Positions 17,672 through 26,649 of a stretch of 54,126 nt of DNA are shown one piece after another (within the stretch, counting starts at the first letter, position 1; the number at the start of each line of letters is the position of its first letter). The DNA comes from Betaproteobacteria bacterium (lineage in GTDB: Bacteria > Pseudomonadota > Gammaproteobacteria > Burkholderiales > Burkholderiaceae_C). Below the pieces are notes generated by a model. The model searched no databases. It saw only the letters and a list, made by a program, of their open reading frames with translations, and was not told the origin of the DNA. The stretch is from positions 1 to 54,126 of the forward strand of contig VGHR01000007.1 of NCBI GenBank assembly GCA_016868205.1. The letters are read 5' to 3'. The translations under genes were made by a program, and so were the position numbers.

Positions 17672-18930
17672 TCGGCTGTAGTCTCCCGCTCGCGGATCAG
17701 GTGGGCCTGGGCGCCGTCCACCAAAATCTCTGCGGGCCGGCCCCGACTGTTGTAGTTGCTGGCCATGCTCATGCAGTAAGCGCCTGCTGAAAGCACGGCG
17801 AGCAAGTCGCCTGACTGCACGCACAGTGATCGATCCCGGCCCAGCCAGTCTCCGCTTTCACAGACCGGACCGACCACATCGTAGGTCAGCATCGGCCCGT
17901 GACGGGGGGTGACCGGTACGATTTGGTGAAAGGCTTCATACATCGCCGGCCTGGGCAGGTCATTCATGGCGGCATCGACGATACAAAAATTCTTGTGCGA
18001 TCCTGGCTTGGTATAGACAACCTCGGTCAGGCACAGCCCTGCATTGCCAACCAGCGACCGGCCCGGCTCAATCATCAGCTTGCATTGGCCGTAGCCGCGG
18101 GCGTCGATTCGTGCGAGCAACTGCCGCCACAATTCATCGGCCGCCGGTGGGGTGTCTTGGTTGTAGTTGATGCCCAGGCCGCCGCCGAAGTCGATATGCT
18201 GCAAAAGGATGCCGGAGTTTTTCAGGGCATCGACCAGATCGAGCACCCGCTCCATCGCATCGAGATAGGGCCCAGCCTGTGTGATTTGTGAGCCGATGTG
18301 GCAATCGATGCCCACCACATCGAGTCCGGGCAGGCTGTGGGCCAGTTGGTAGATCTGCAGGGCCTGGTCGTGGGCCACCCCAAACTTATTGCCCTTCAGG
18401 CCGGTCGAAATATAGGGGTGGGTGCGTGCATCCACATCCGGATTGACGCGCACGCTGACGGCGGCGCGGCGGCCCGCATCAGAGGCCACGGCCGAGAGCA
18501 GATGCAATTCGGCTTGGCTCTCCACATTGAAGCAGGCAATACCGGCTTGCAGGGCCCGGGACATCTCCAGAGCCGTCTTCCCAACACCGGAGAAGATGGT
18601 CTGATCGGCCCTGCCGCCAGCTGCCATCACGCGTTCGAGTTCGCCGATCGAGACGATGTCGAAACCGCAGCCGGCCTGGGCGAAGACTTGCAGAACGCCC
18701 AGGGAGGAATTTGCCTTGACCGCGTAGCAGATTTGAGCCGATCGTCCGGCAAAGCCGCGGCGATAGGCCTCAAGTGCAGCCAGCATGGACGCCTTGGAAT
18801 AGACAAAAAGCGGCGTGCCGTAGCGCCGTGCCAGTGGCGCCAGATCGATTTTCTCCATCCGGAGTTGACCATCGTGTTGGTGGATGAAGGGTTGGCCGGG
18901 CAGCGGACCGGCAAGGACGGGTGCATTCAT
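17644..18930 (-). CDS. lysA: Diaminopimelate decarboxylase
   Basis: This 428-residue PLP enzyme catalyses the last step of lysine synthesis, decarboxylating meso-diaminopimelate. The PLP-binding Lys is in ICYAVKANSSLGVLQ; FDIVSIGELERVMAAG, IDCHIGSQIT, HIDFGGGLGINY and MIEPGRSLVGNAG are characteristic; the C-terminal VGPVCESGDWLGRDR contains the substrate Cys. The start MNAPVLAGPLPGQ at 18930 gives normal length; the frame is open upstream to 19038 over lptM and is not used. It follows lptM by 5 bases, the lppL-lysA order known from Pseudomonas. Confidence 0.97.
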   Translation of the reverse strand: MNAPVLAGPLPGQPFIHQHDGQLRMEKIDLAPLARRYGTPLFVYSKASMLAALEAYRRGFAGRSAQICYAVKANSSLGVLQVFAQAGCGFDIVSIGELERVMAAGGRADQTIFSGVGKTALEMSRALQAGIACFNVESQAELHLLSAVASDAGRRAAVSVRVNPDVDARTHPYISTGLKGNKFGVAHDQALQIYQLAHSLPGLDVVGIDCHIGSQITQAGPYLDAMERVLDLVDALKNSGILLQHIDFGGGLGINYNQDTPPAADELWRQLLARIDARGYGQCKLMIEPGRSLVGNAGLCLTEVVYTKPGSHKNFCIVDAAMNDLPRPAMYEAFHQIVPVTPRHGPMLTYDVVGPVCESGDWLGRDRSLCVQSGDLLAVLSAGAYCMSMASNYNSRGRPAEILVDGAQAHLIRERETTADQMRGERLL

Positions 18931-18935
18931 TGGCT

Positions 18936-19121
18936 TTACTTCGTGGCGGGGGACTGCTGCACGGTGCTCGGCACAGGTTTGGTGGGCGGCGCGGGCTTTT
19001 CCGGGGGCGGCAAGTACAGAGGCCCTTTTTGACCACAACCGGCCAAGCCCAATCCCGCAAGCACCAGGACCAGGACCTGCCGCCGGCCTAAAATTGGAGG
19101 CAGGTTCAGCGTAGTTTGCAT
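18936..19121 (-). CDS. lptM: Small lipoprotein LptM (YifL-like)
   Basis: This 61-residue lipoprotein has signal peptide GRRQVLVLVLAGLGLAGC with lipobox LAGC, followed by the family-typical GQKGPLYLPPP and a Pro-rich tail. LptM assists assembly of the LptD outer-membrane LPS translocon. The start at 19121 is the only sensible one; the open frame beyond it to 19349 runs over cyaY. It sits upstream of lysA and divergent from cyaY with only 12 bases between the two start codons, the same divergent arrangement as cyaY/yifL in enterobacteria. Confidence 0.9.
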   Translation of the reverse strand: MQTTLNLPPILGRRQVLVLVLAGLGLAGCGQKGPLYLPPPEKPAPPTKPVPSTVQQSPATK

Positions 19122-19133
19122 AAAGCCATTGTA

Positions 19134-19463
19134 ATGACCGACCTTCAGTTCATGGACGAGGCCGAAGCCCTGCTCAAGGCGGTGGAGGCCGGTTGCGACC
19201 GCATTAATGACGAGAGTGAGGCCGATATTGACAACCAGCGAAGCGGCGGCATGGTTGCTCTGAGCTTCGCCGATCGCAGTCAGATCATCATTAACCTGCA
19301 AAAGCCTTTGCAGGAGGTGTGGATGGCCGCGCGCGCGGGCGGCTTTCACTACAGATTCAAAGAGGGGCGCTGGACTGATACCAAGGATGGCAGCGAATTT
19401 TTCAGCACCTTGAGTCGCTGCGCCAGTGAGCAGTCTGGCCTCCTTCTGGACTTTCGCCCCTGA
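19134..19463 (+). CDS. cyaY: Frataxin homologue CyaY
   Basis: This 109-residue frataxin-like iron-binding protein modulates Fe-S cluster assembly. It has an acidic first helix (MDEAEALLKAVEAG), then NDESEADIDNQRSGGMVALSF, QIIINLQKPLQEVWMAAR and GGFHYRF, all family blocks. The start MTDLQFMDEAE at 19134 is chosen over an in-frame GTG-type extension to 19116 because it matches family length. No ribosome-binding site is apparent. It ends 8 bases before the convergent mrcA stop. Confidence 0.95.
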   Translation: MTDLQFMDEAEALLKAVEAGCDRINDESEADIDNQRSGGMVALSFADRSQIIINLQKPLQEVWMAARAGGFHYRFKEGRWTDTKDGSEFFSTLSRCASEQSGLLLDFRP

Positions 19464-19471
19464 ACCGCCTG

Positions 19472-21841
19472 CTACTGTTTGAAGAGATTTAGGATATTGC
19501 GGCGCTCTTCGCTGGCGGGGGGTGTTTGCTTGGCCTCGGCGCCACGGCCGTCGACCCCCAGACTGCTCACGCCGTTACCCCTGGCAAACTCTTCGTAGAA
19601 CCACTCACCGCCGATATTCACCACGCCGGCGGGGACCTCGAGATCTCGCACCGGTTCAGATTTGAGCGCATGCTCCATGTAGCCGATCCAAACGGGCAGG
19701 CTCAGACCGCCACCGGTCTCGCGGTCCCCGAGCTTGCGGGGTTTGTCATAGCCCATCCAGACTCCTGCGACCACCGTGGGTTGATAGCCGATGAACCAGG
19801 TGTCGATGGAGTCGTTGGTGGTGCCGGTCTTGCCGTAGAGGTCCCCCCGCTTGAGTTGCGATTGGGCTCGTGCTGCGGTGCCCGAGCGCGTGACTTCCTG
19901 TAGGAGGCTGGACATCACGAAAGCGTTGCGGGCGTCAATCACCCGTTGACTGTCTTCTGGCCCCGGCGGCGTTGGCTGGACCAACAATCGGCCCTGCTGG
20001 TCGGTGATGTGGGTGATCAGATAGGGATTGACCCGAAAGCCCCCGTTGGCAAAAACGGCATAGCCAGCCACCATCTGCATGGGGGTCACAGATCCGGCAC
20101 CCAAAGCCATGGTGAGGTAAGGCGGGTGTTTGTCCGCCTCGAAGCCAAAGCGCGTCACCCAGTCTTGGGCATTTTGTGCGCCTACGCTTTGCAGAATGCG
20201 GACGGAAACCATGTTCTTGGAGCGTTTGAGTGCGGTGCGCATGCTCATGGGTCCATCAAATTGCCCATCGTAGTTTTTGGGCTCCCAGGGCTGGCCGCCG
20301 GTAACGCTGGCGTCGAAGAAAAGTGGGCTGTCGTTGATCAGGGTGGCCGGTGTCAGGCCCTTCTCCAAGCTGGCCGAATAGATGAAGGGCTTGAAGCTCG
20401 AGCCCGGCTGGCGCCACGCCTGGGTGACATGGTTGAATTTGTTCTTGTCGAAATCAAAGCCCCCAACCAGGGCACGCAGCGCGCCGCTGCGCGGGTTCAT
20501 GGCCACCAGGGCCCCCTCGACTTCGGGCAATTGGGTCAGGATCCATTTGTTGCCGGAGTCCTTCATCAGCCGAACGACCGCCCCGCGACGCAGTGCCAGC
20601 TGGGGCGGGGCTTTGGCCGCCAAGCCCGATTGCACTGGCTTGAGCCCCTCGCCGGTCACCTCGACCTTATCGCCATTGGCGCGTACCACCACCACCTTCT
20701 GGGGGCTGGCTTCCAGCACCACTGCGGCCATGACATCGCCATTGTCCGGATGCTCGGCCAGGGTTTCATCAATGAGTTCATCGGCCTCTTTTGGATCGGC
20801 GGGCAGGTTGATGAACTTCTCCGGGCCGCGATAAATCTGGCGGCGCTCGTAATCCATGATGCCTTTGCGCAAGGCCTGGTAAGCGGCAGACTGCTCGCCG
20901 GCGTTGATGGTGGTGTAAACATTGAGCCCACGGGTGTAGGTTTCGCCACCGTACTGGGCAAACACCAGCTGCCGAACCATCTCCGCAACGAATTCGGCGT
21001 GCACACGGTTGGGGTCACTGCCGCCGCGAATTTTGAGCTCCTGCTTTTTGGCTGCCTCGGCCTGATCGGTGGTGATAAAGCCGTTTTCCGCCATCCGGTC
21101 GATGATGTGGAGTTGACGAAGCCGGGCCCGTTTGGGATTAGCGATCGGGTTGAAGGCCGAGGGCGCCTTGGGCAGTCCGGCCAGCATCGCTGCTTCGGCG
21201 ATGGTGATTGCTTTCAGCGGCTTGCCAAAGTAAGTTTCCGCTGCCGCAGCAAATCCGTAAGCCCGATTGCCCAGAAAAATCTGGTTCATGTAGATCTCGA
21301 GAATCTGATTCTTGGTCAGCAGATGCTCGAGCTTGAAAGTCAGCAAGATTTCGTAGATCTTGCGGATGTAACTTTTTTCGGTGGTCAGGTAGACATTGCG
21401 CGCCACCTGCATGGTGATGGTCGACGCTCCCTGGCTCTTGAATTGACGCACATTGGCCAGGCCTGCTCGGATCACCCCTAGATAGTCGATGCCCCCGTGT
21501 TGAAAGAATCGCGCATCCTCAATGGCCAGGACTGCATCCTTCATGACTTGCGGAATGTCTTCGATCGGGGTGTAGCTGCGCCGCTCCTCACCGAACTCCC
21601 CGATCAGCACCTTGTCGGCTGAATAAATGCGCAGGGGCAGCTTGGGCCGGTACTCGGCCAGCTCCGATACATCGGGCAGATCGGGGTAGGCCAGAGTCAG
21701 CGCAAGCGCCAGCACCAGGGCCACACCGAGTGCTGCTGCCGCTCCCAGACCAGCGGCCCACAGCATCAGTCGCAGGAACCAGGGTCGGCCCTGTGGGGAG
21801 GCGGAGGTATCGGGGGGGTTGTGATTGCGCATGGGGGCCAA
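19472..21841 (-). CDS. mrcA: Penicillin-binding protein 1A (bifunctional glycosyltransferase/transpeptidase)
   Basis: This 789-residue class A PBP polymerises and cross-links peptidoglycan. One N-terminal membrane helix (about 22-50) is followed by a GT51 glycosyltransferase domain (about 75-250; EDARFFQHGGIDYLG with the catalytic Glu, GASTITMQVARN, KILEIYMNQIFLG-like block) and a transpeptidase domain (about 430-720) with SxxK in GSSFKPF, SKN in KRSKNMV and KTG in YGKTGTTND. The linker contains an OB-like insertion. It is divergent from the pil operon, a conserved arrangement in beta- and gammaproteobacteria. Confidence 0.96.
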   Translation of the reverse strand: MAPMRNHNPPDTSASPQGRPWFLRLMLWAAGLGAAAALGVALVLALALTLAYPDLPDVSELAEYRPKLPLRIYSADKVLIGEFGEERRSYTPIEDIPQVMKDAVLAIEDARFFQHGGIDYLGVIRAGLANVRQFKSQGASTITMQVARNVYLTTEKSYIRKIYEILLTFKLEHLLTKNQILEIYMNQIFLGNRAYGFAAAAETYFGKPLKAITIAEAAMLAGLPKAPSAFNPIANPKRARLRQLHIIDRMAENGFITTDQAEAAKKQELKIRGGSDPNRVHAEFVAEMVRQLVFAQYGGETYTRGLNVYTTINAGEQSAAYQALRKGIMDYERRQIYRGPEKFINLPADPKEADELIDETLAEHPDNGDVMAAVVLEASPQKVVVVRANGDKVEVTGEGLKPVQSGLAAKAPPQLALRRGAVVRLMKDSGNKWILTQLPEVEGALVAMNPRSGALRALVGGFDFDKNKFNHVTQAWRQPGSSFKPFIYSASLEKGLTPATLINDSPLFFDASVTGGQPWEPKNYDGQFDGPMSMRTALKRSKNMVSVRILQSVGAQNAQDWVTRFGFEADKHPPYLTMALGAGSVTPMQMVAGYAVFANGGFRVNPYLITHITDQQGRLLVQPTPPGPEDSQRVIDARNAFVMSSLLQEVTRSGTAARAQSQLKRGDLYGKTGTTNDSIDTWFIGYQPTVVAGVWMGYDKPRKLGDRETGGGLSLPVWIGYMEHALKSEPVRDLEVPAGVVNIGGEWFYEEFARGNGVSSLGVDGRGAEAKQTPPASEERRNILNLFKQ

Positions 21842-22040
21842 GGACGCTCTGTTCGCTCAGAGAAGGCTATTTTAGGAGCGCCCCTGCGACTGCGGGCGTT
21901 CGGGGCTCTTGACCTCTTGTGGGTCCCTTGCCCGGTCTTAACACGAATTAAATGGACTTCAGAAGGGGCCTTGCTAGCCTTCGTTCAGCCGGCCTCAAGA
22001 CACCGATCTCAAGCCCTCTTCTACAAGGGAGGTCCAGCCC

Positions 22041-22907
22041 ATGACGGCAGGTTTCTGGTTCCAACGCAAGCTTGCTCGGCAGCGGGCGCCGGTGACCGCT
22101 TTGGACATTGGTCCTGGCACGGCACGCTCCATGGTGCTCGAGCGCTCGGCCCAAGGCTGGCATTTGCAGACTCGGCAGTGGCCCGTCATACCTGGTTGGA
22201 TCGATGGGGGGCACTTGATGGACTATTCGGCCCTGTGTGATGCGCTGCGGCTGTGGCTGGCCGAGACGGGCTCGCGGCGCGTGGCCCTGAGCCTGCCCGC
22301 CGAAGTCTGCGATTGCCGCTTGCTCAAGCCACCGCCCCTGGCGCGGTGGTGGCGTCCGGGCCGCTGGTTTGAGCAGCAGTTTGAATCGGTCGAAGCATCT
22401 CAGCCCTGGATCTGGATTGCCTACCCGGTGGCCGACCCCGCGAGCTATTGGCGCACGCTTTGTGCGCCTTTGGAACGGATACAGGACTGGCAGGGTTTGA
22501 TCGAGGCCGCCGGTTGCGAGTTGCTGGCTTTGGAAGATGCCCACCAGGCCAGTTGGCGCGCCCTGGATCAATGGTCGCTTGCCCCGCCGTCCGGCGGCGT
22601 CCTGCTCCAGGTTGGCGCGGCCTGCGTACAGGCCCTGCAAGAGCGCGAGCGCCGTTGGCATTGGGCCCGGCGGGCTCGTCAGCCCGAGCAGGACCTGCTG
22701 CCCTTGTGTCTTGAGGCGGCGCGCAGCAGCACCGACTTGTTCATGCTCAGTGAAGGCGAGTTGGCCGAATCTTTGCGGTCGGCATTGCGAGGGGCCGGCT
22801 TCGATCCGCGCGAGCCAGCGCTCGATCCAGCCTTGCAAGGCGATCCGTCCTTCTGCACGGGCTCCTGGTCTGCGCTGGGCCTGGCCGGCCTGGGGTACTC
22901 GTCATGA
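22041..22907 (+). CDS. pilM: Type IV pilus assembly protein PilM-like
   Basis: This 288-residue protein is the first gene of a pilMNOPQ-type cluster divergent from mrcA. The N-terminal VTALDIGPGTARSMVLERS resembles the actin-like ATPase start of PilM (A-L-D-I-G). PilM is cytoplasmic and anchors PilN at the membrane. At 288 residues it is shorter than the usual 350 or so, and conserved actin-fold motifs are weak in the C-terminal half, so it may be closer to HofM-like or degenerate versions. The stop overlaps pilN by ATGA. The assignment rests partly on gene order. Confidence 0.75.
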   Translation: MTAGFWFQRKLARQRAPVTALDIGPGTARSMVLERSAQGWHLQTRQWPVIPGWIDGGHLMDYSALCDALRLWLAETGSRRVALSLPAEVCDCRLLKPPPLARWWRPGRWFEQQFESVEASQPWIWIAYPVADPASYWRTLCAPLERIQDWQGLIEAAGCELLALEDAHQASWRALDQWSLAPPSGGVLLQVGAACVQALQERERRWHWARRARQPEQDLLPLCLEAARSSTDLFMLSEGELAESLRSALRGAGFDPREPALDPALQGDPSFCTGSWSALGLAGLGYSS

Positions 22908-23515
22908 GACCCGCGCACGGTCCTGTGCTCGACATGCGCATGACCGGCTCGGGGTTGGGCCTGCAAGAGGTGCGCCATCGACGCGCCTTTATCCTTGCCG
23001 CCTGCGCCGGTCTTGCGGTGGGCGTGGTGCTGGCAGGGCTCCTGGAGCTTCGTCTGCAGGCGCTGCGCAATGAGGAGCAGGCCATTCGCGCGCAATTGCA
23101 GTCCTTGCGCGAAGCCGAACGCCAACTGCAGGCGCAGCTGCAAGCTCTGCGCGACACCCAGGCCCAGCGGCAACGGCAGCAGGCGCATCAAGACCATTGG
23201 CTGTTGGCCGGTCAGAGTTTGCGATTGCTGGGCAGGCTCGAGGCGCTGGTACCCTAAGCGCAGCTGACGCAAGTGCGTTGGGATGCCCAAGGCCTGACGG
23301 CAACCGGGCAGGTGGCTCCCAGCGAGCTGCATGCGTGGTTGGATCGGCTCAGCCAGCAGACGATTGGCCTGGGTGTGCGGTCCTGGCTCGAAATTGGAGG
23401 CGCTGGCTCCGACCCGCCAGACCCGCTCGGGTTGCAGGCGCAAGCGTCGCCGCCGCCTCTTCGTTTTGTGGTGCGTCATGGCCTGCGGGCGTCCGTCCGG
23501 GAGATTCAGCGGTGA
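22904..23515 (+). pseudogene. pilN: PilN interrupted by an in-frame TAA
   Basis: The frame begins by ATGA overlap with pilM and encodes a PilN-like protein: short cytoplasmic N-terminus, membrane helix (FILAACAGLAVGVVLAGL), coiled coil rich in Gln, Arg and Leu, then GRLEALVP. TAA at 23255-23257 ends the frame after 117 residues. The same frame continues with AQLTQVRWDAQGLTATGQVA and an 85-residue remainder that matches the periplasmic ferredoxin-like part of PilN, ending at TGA 23513-23515, which overlaps the pilO start. A single base change (for example GAA or CAA to TAA) would explain it. A GTG at 23273 could restart translation. Sequencing error is also possible. Confidence 0.8.
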
Positions 23516-24540
23516 GAGTGCCTCATCTGTTTCCCCCGAAGCCCTCGCACAAGGTGCTGCGTAGCCGCTTGTTGGGGAGGGGCCCGGCTTGGGCTGTGTT
23601 GGGCCTCGCACTGACCGGGTTCGCACTGCCTCTGGTGTGGTTGGGGCGCGAAAGCCAGGCCCAGTGGCAGGCCTTGCAGGTGGCCAGCGCTGCGCAGCGG
23701 CTCGAGCGCGATGCTCTAAGCCAGCGTCTAAGCACCGCCCGACAGAGTCTGGCCCTCGCGCAGGCCCAGATCGATGCCTGGCCGCAGCTCGAGCAGGTTC
23801 CGGCGCCTGCGGACGCGCTCATGCTTCACCGTCTGGCCCTCCAGCAAGGCTTGCGGGTGGAGCACCTCAAACCCAGCACGATGGATGTACAAGGGTCAGC
23901 CGGGGGCCCTGCCGCACCAGCGGCTGGCTCCTGGATGATGCAGGTCAGGGGGACTTATCCGGCGCTCATCGTTTACCTCGAAGCGCTTGCGCATACCGGA
24001 CCGGCTTGGCGACTGCACCAGCTGCAGTGGTCGGCCGGGAGTCGGCAACTGCATCGGCTGAAAATCGCGCTCGAGGCCTTACCTGCCTCGAGGTGGGTGC
24101 TTGCAGAGCCGGTCACCACGGCGCGTGTGGAATCGCCCGACCCCTTCGGACTGCCCGCCCAGGAGCGCACCTTGCGAGTGCAGCCTGCTTCAAGCCAAGT
24201 GCTCCAGGCCCGAGCCGAACTTACGCCGCCGCCCGATCCACTGGCCGATGTGCCACCGATCTGGCGACCCGAGTTCGATCGAAGCCGGGGTCCCCTCGAG
24301 TCGGTTGCGCTCAAGGAGGCCACGCTGACTGGCACGGTGCGCCAGGGCTCGGTCTGGCTGGCCTTGGTTCGAATCGGATCGCTCATACACACGCTGGCAG
24401 AAGGTGATTACATCGGCCCCGACCTGGGTCGGGTGGCAACTATCGACGAAGGTGGACTGGATTTACGAGAGATACGTCGCGATGCCCAGGGTCGTTGGCA
24501 GGAGCAGCTGCGACGCTGGCCTGTAGGAAGTTTGCCATGA
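23512..24540 (+). CDS. Fused PilO-PilP type IV pilus proteins
   Basis: A GTG start at 23512 overlaps the pilN stop (GTGA) and gives 342 residues. Residues about 20-45 form a membrane helix (WAVLGLALTGFALPLVWLG), followed by a coiled coil and a PilO-like periplasmic domain (about 90-200, with DALMLHRLALQQGLRV and MMQVRGTYPALIVYLEAL). Residues about 240-340 are a PilP domain (PLESVALKEATLTGTV, VRIGSLIHTLAEGDYIGPDL, RVATIDEGGLDLREI). PilP is normally a separate lipoprotein; no lipobox or stop is seen between the parts. PilO and PilP align the inner-membrane complex with the PilQ secretin, so the fusion keeps partners together. Confidence 0.8.
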   Translation: MRVPHLFPPKPSHKVLRSRLLGRGPAWAVLGLALTGFALPLVWLGRESQAQWQALQVASAAQRLERDALSQRLSTARQSLALAQAQIDAWPQLEQVPAPADALMLHRLALQQGLRVEHLKPSTMDVQGSAGGPAAPAAGSWMMQVRGTYPALIVYLEALAHTGPAWRLHQLQWSAGSRQLHRLKIALEALPASRWVLAEPVTTARVESPDPFGLPAQERTLRVQPASSQVLQARAELTPPPDPLADVPPIWRPEFDRSRGPLESVALKEATLTGTVRQGSVWLALVRIGSLIHTLAEGDYIGPDLGRVATIDEGGLDLREIRRDAQGRWQEQLRRWPVGSLP

Positions 24541-25988
24541 TCAAACCAAGCAGCTGGAGTCTGCTCTTGGGCCTTCAACTGGGGCTGATGCTGGCAGGGG
24601 CGGTATTGCCGCGCGCTGCCAAAGCACAAGAGGTCGCGCAGGGGGGCGATGCCCCAGCCTCCGCGCCGGCCTACCACGGGCAGACGATCTCGCTGAATTT
24701 CCAATCAATCGAGGTACGCGCTTTACTTCAGTTGCTGGCGCACTTCAGCGGGTTCAACATCATCGTCTCCGACGCAGTCTCCGGACAAACCAGTTTGCGG
24801 GTGCGTGACCTGCCCTGGGATCAGGTGCTGGCCATTGTGGTGCAGACACGCGGCTTGGTGATGCGGCGCGATGGGACGGTGATCTGGGTCGGTACGCGGG
24901 CCGAGCAGGCAGCCCGTCAGCGCCAGGAACTCGAGGGGCAGCAGGCGTTACAGACAGTGGAGCCCCTGGCGACCGAGAGTTTTCGCCTCAAGTATGCGCG
25001 TGCCGATGAGCTGGCCCGACAGCTTCTGGCCGGTTCGGGCAGCGCGCGGGTCTTGTCGCCGCGCGGCAGCCTGATTGCGGAGGTGCGAACCAATCAAGTG
25101 TTTGTGACTGATGTGGCGGCCCGTCTTGCCATGGTGCGGCGCCTGGTCGAGCAGCTCGACATTCCGGTTCGGCAGGTCATGATTGAAGCGCGCATTGTTG
25201 AAGCCTCAGACTCTTTTGGTCGTTCGCTGGGGGTGCGTCTGGGGGGTCGGCTGGCCGCCAACACCGCCGACCCCAGTCGGTCCGGACTCAGCGGGGGTCA
25301 AGTCGGCGGCGGCTCGATTACCCCGATGCGGCCGGCTACCGGTGATCCGATCATGGGCCGCGACTTCGGCATTGCAGGGACCGACATGATCAATTGGCCA
25401 GCCCTGCCGCGCGAAGGTCAGCCGGCCGCGGCACTGGCCGTATCCCTTTTCAACGCTTCGCTGACCCGTGTCGTCAATCTGGAAATCTCAGCGATGGAGG
25501 CCGATGGCAAGGGCAAGGTGGTGGCCAGCCCGCGCATCGTCACCGCCGACCAGGTCAAGGCCATCATCGAGCAGGGCACCGAGCTGCCGTACCAGCAGGC
25601 CGCTGGCAGCGGTTCAACCTCGCTGACCTTCAGGAAAGCCAATCTCAAGCTCGAGGTGACGCCACAGATTGCGCCGGACGGACGCATCATTCTCAATGTC
25701 GATATCAACAAGGACAGCGTAGGTCGCAGCACCCCCAGTGGCTTTGCCATCGACACCAAGCATGTGCAGACCCAGGTCCGTGTGGACAACGGGGGCACGG
25801 TGATGATTGGCGGCATCTTCGAGACGGTCGAGCGTGAGGACGAAACCCGTGTTCCCCTGCTGGGAAGCCTGCCGGGGCTGGGGGCCTTCTTCCGCAGCCG
25901 GGGGCGCACCCTCAATCGTTCAGAGCTGCTGGTGTTTCTCTCGCCCCAGGTGCTGCTTGACGAGGCTGTGAGTCTCGTGCGGCCCTAG
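24537..25988 (+). CDS. pilQ: Type IV pilus secretin PilQ (short, HofQ-like)
   Basis: This 483-residue outer-membrane secretin has a signal peptide (about 1-31, cleavage near AKAQ). An N0/STN domain (about 48-120, ISLNFQSIEVRALLQLLAHF) and an N1 domain (about 150-225) are followed by the secretin core with VMIEARIVEAS, VVASPRIVTADQVKAIIEQG and VPLLGSLPGLGAFFRS. It lacks the N-terminal AMIN domains of full-length PilQ, so it resembles the HofQ type used in DNA uptake. It starts by ATGA overlap with the fused pilO-pilP gene. A secretin of this type would be the pore for a pilus or competence pseudopilus. Confidence 0.92.
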   Translation: MIKPSSWSLLLGLQLGLMLAGAVLPRAAKAQEVAQGGDAPASAPAYHGQTISLNFQSIEVRALLQLLAHFSGFNIIVSDAVSGQTSLRVRDLPWDQVLAIVVQTRGLVMRRDGTVIWVGTRAEQAARQRQELEGQQALQTVEPLATESFRLKYARADELARQLLAGSGSARVLSPRGSLIAEVRTNQVFVTDVAARLAMVRRLVEQLDIPVRQVMIEARIVEASDSFGRSLGVRLGGRLAANTADPSRSGLSGGQVGGGSITPMRPATGDPIMGRDFGIAGTDMINWPALPREGQPAAALAVSLFNASLTRVVNLEISAMEADGKGKVVASPRIVTADQVKAIIEQGTELPYQQAAGSGSTSLTFRKANLKLEVTPQIAPDGRIILNVDINKDSVGRSTPSGFAIDTKHVQTQVRVDNGGTVMIGGIFETVEREDETRVPLLGSLPGLGAFFRSRGRTLNRSELLVFLSPQVLLDEAVSLVRP

Positions 25989-26057
25989 CGCCGGCTTGAC
26001 CGGGAGCGCAATGAGGCGGGCGTTTATCATGCGAACCTGCTCTCTGGGTACGCCTGC

Positions 26058-26645
26058 GTGTCTTCTCCTCCTCCTCTGATCGCCTGCATCGGCCTGCCTG
26101 GGTCGGGCAAGTCCACTTTGGGGCGCCAAGTGGCGCGGCGCCAGGGTTTGCGTTTTATCGACTCCGACCAGGTTATTGAGGGACGCCTGGGCTGCTCAAT
26201 TCGCGAGTTTTTCGAGCGCGAGGGCGAGGATCGCTTTCGCACAATCGAAGAGCAGGTGCTCGATGAGCTGACCCAGACCGAAAGTATCGTGTTGTCCACC
26301 GGTGGTGGCTGCGTGCTACGACCCGCCAACCGTCAGCGTCTGCACCAACGCAGCACGGTCGTCTATTTGCACTCCAGTCCCGAGGAGGTCTTCAAGCGCT
26401 TGCGACATGACCAGAGCCGGCCCCTGCTGCAGGTGGCCGATCCCTTGAATCGTCTGCGCGAGCTGTACGTTACGCGGGATCCGCTCTATCGTGAAACGGC
26501 GCATTTCGTCATAGAAACCGGCCGGCCCTCAGTGTCCGGGTTGGTCAATAAAGTCATCATGCAGTTAGAGTTGGCCGGCTTGATGCCAGCGCTGGCACCT
26601 GATGCTGTGTCGTCTATCGCCTCTGGCGATCCTATTCCCCGGTGA
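26058..26645 (+). CDS. aroK: Shikimate kinase
   Basis: This 195-residue cytosolic kinase phosphorylates shikimate in aromatic amino acid synthesis. The Walker A motif is [22 protein letters not shown] (shikimate-binding Asp), [17 protein letters not shown] and LSTGGGCVL are the conserved blocks, and the LID Arg is in DQSRPLLQ. It starts at GTG 26058; no ATG is closer to the family start. aroB begins 5 bases after the stop. The aroK-aroB-dgt order after pilQ is conserved in proteobacteria. Confidence 0.96.
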   Translation: MSSPPPLIACIGLPGSGKSTLGRQVARRQGLRFIDSDQVIEGRLGCSIREFFEREGEDRFRTIEEQVLDELTQTESIVLSTGGGCVLRPANRQRLHQRSTVVYLHSSPEEVFKRLRHDQSRPLLQVADPLNRLRELYVTRDPLYRETAHFVIETGRPSVSGLVNKVIMQLELAGLMPALAPDAVSSIASGDPIPR

Positions 26646-26649
26646 GGCT

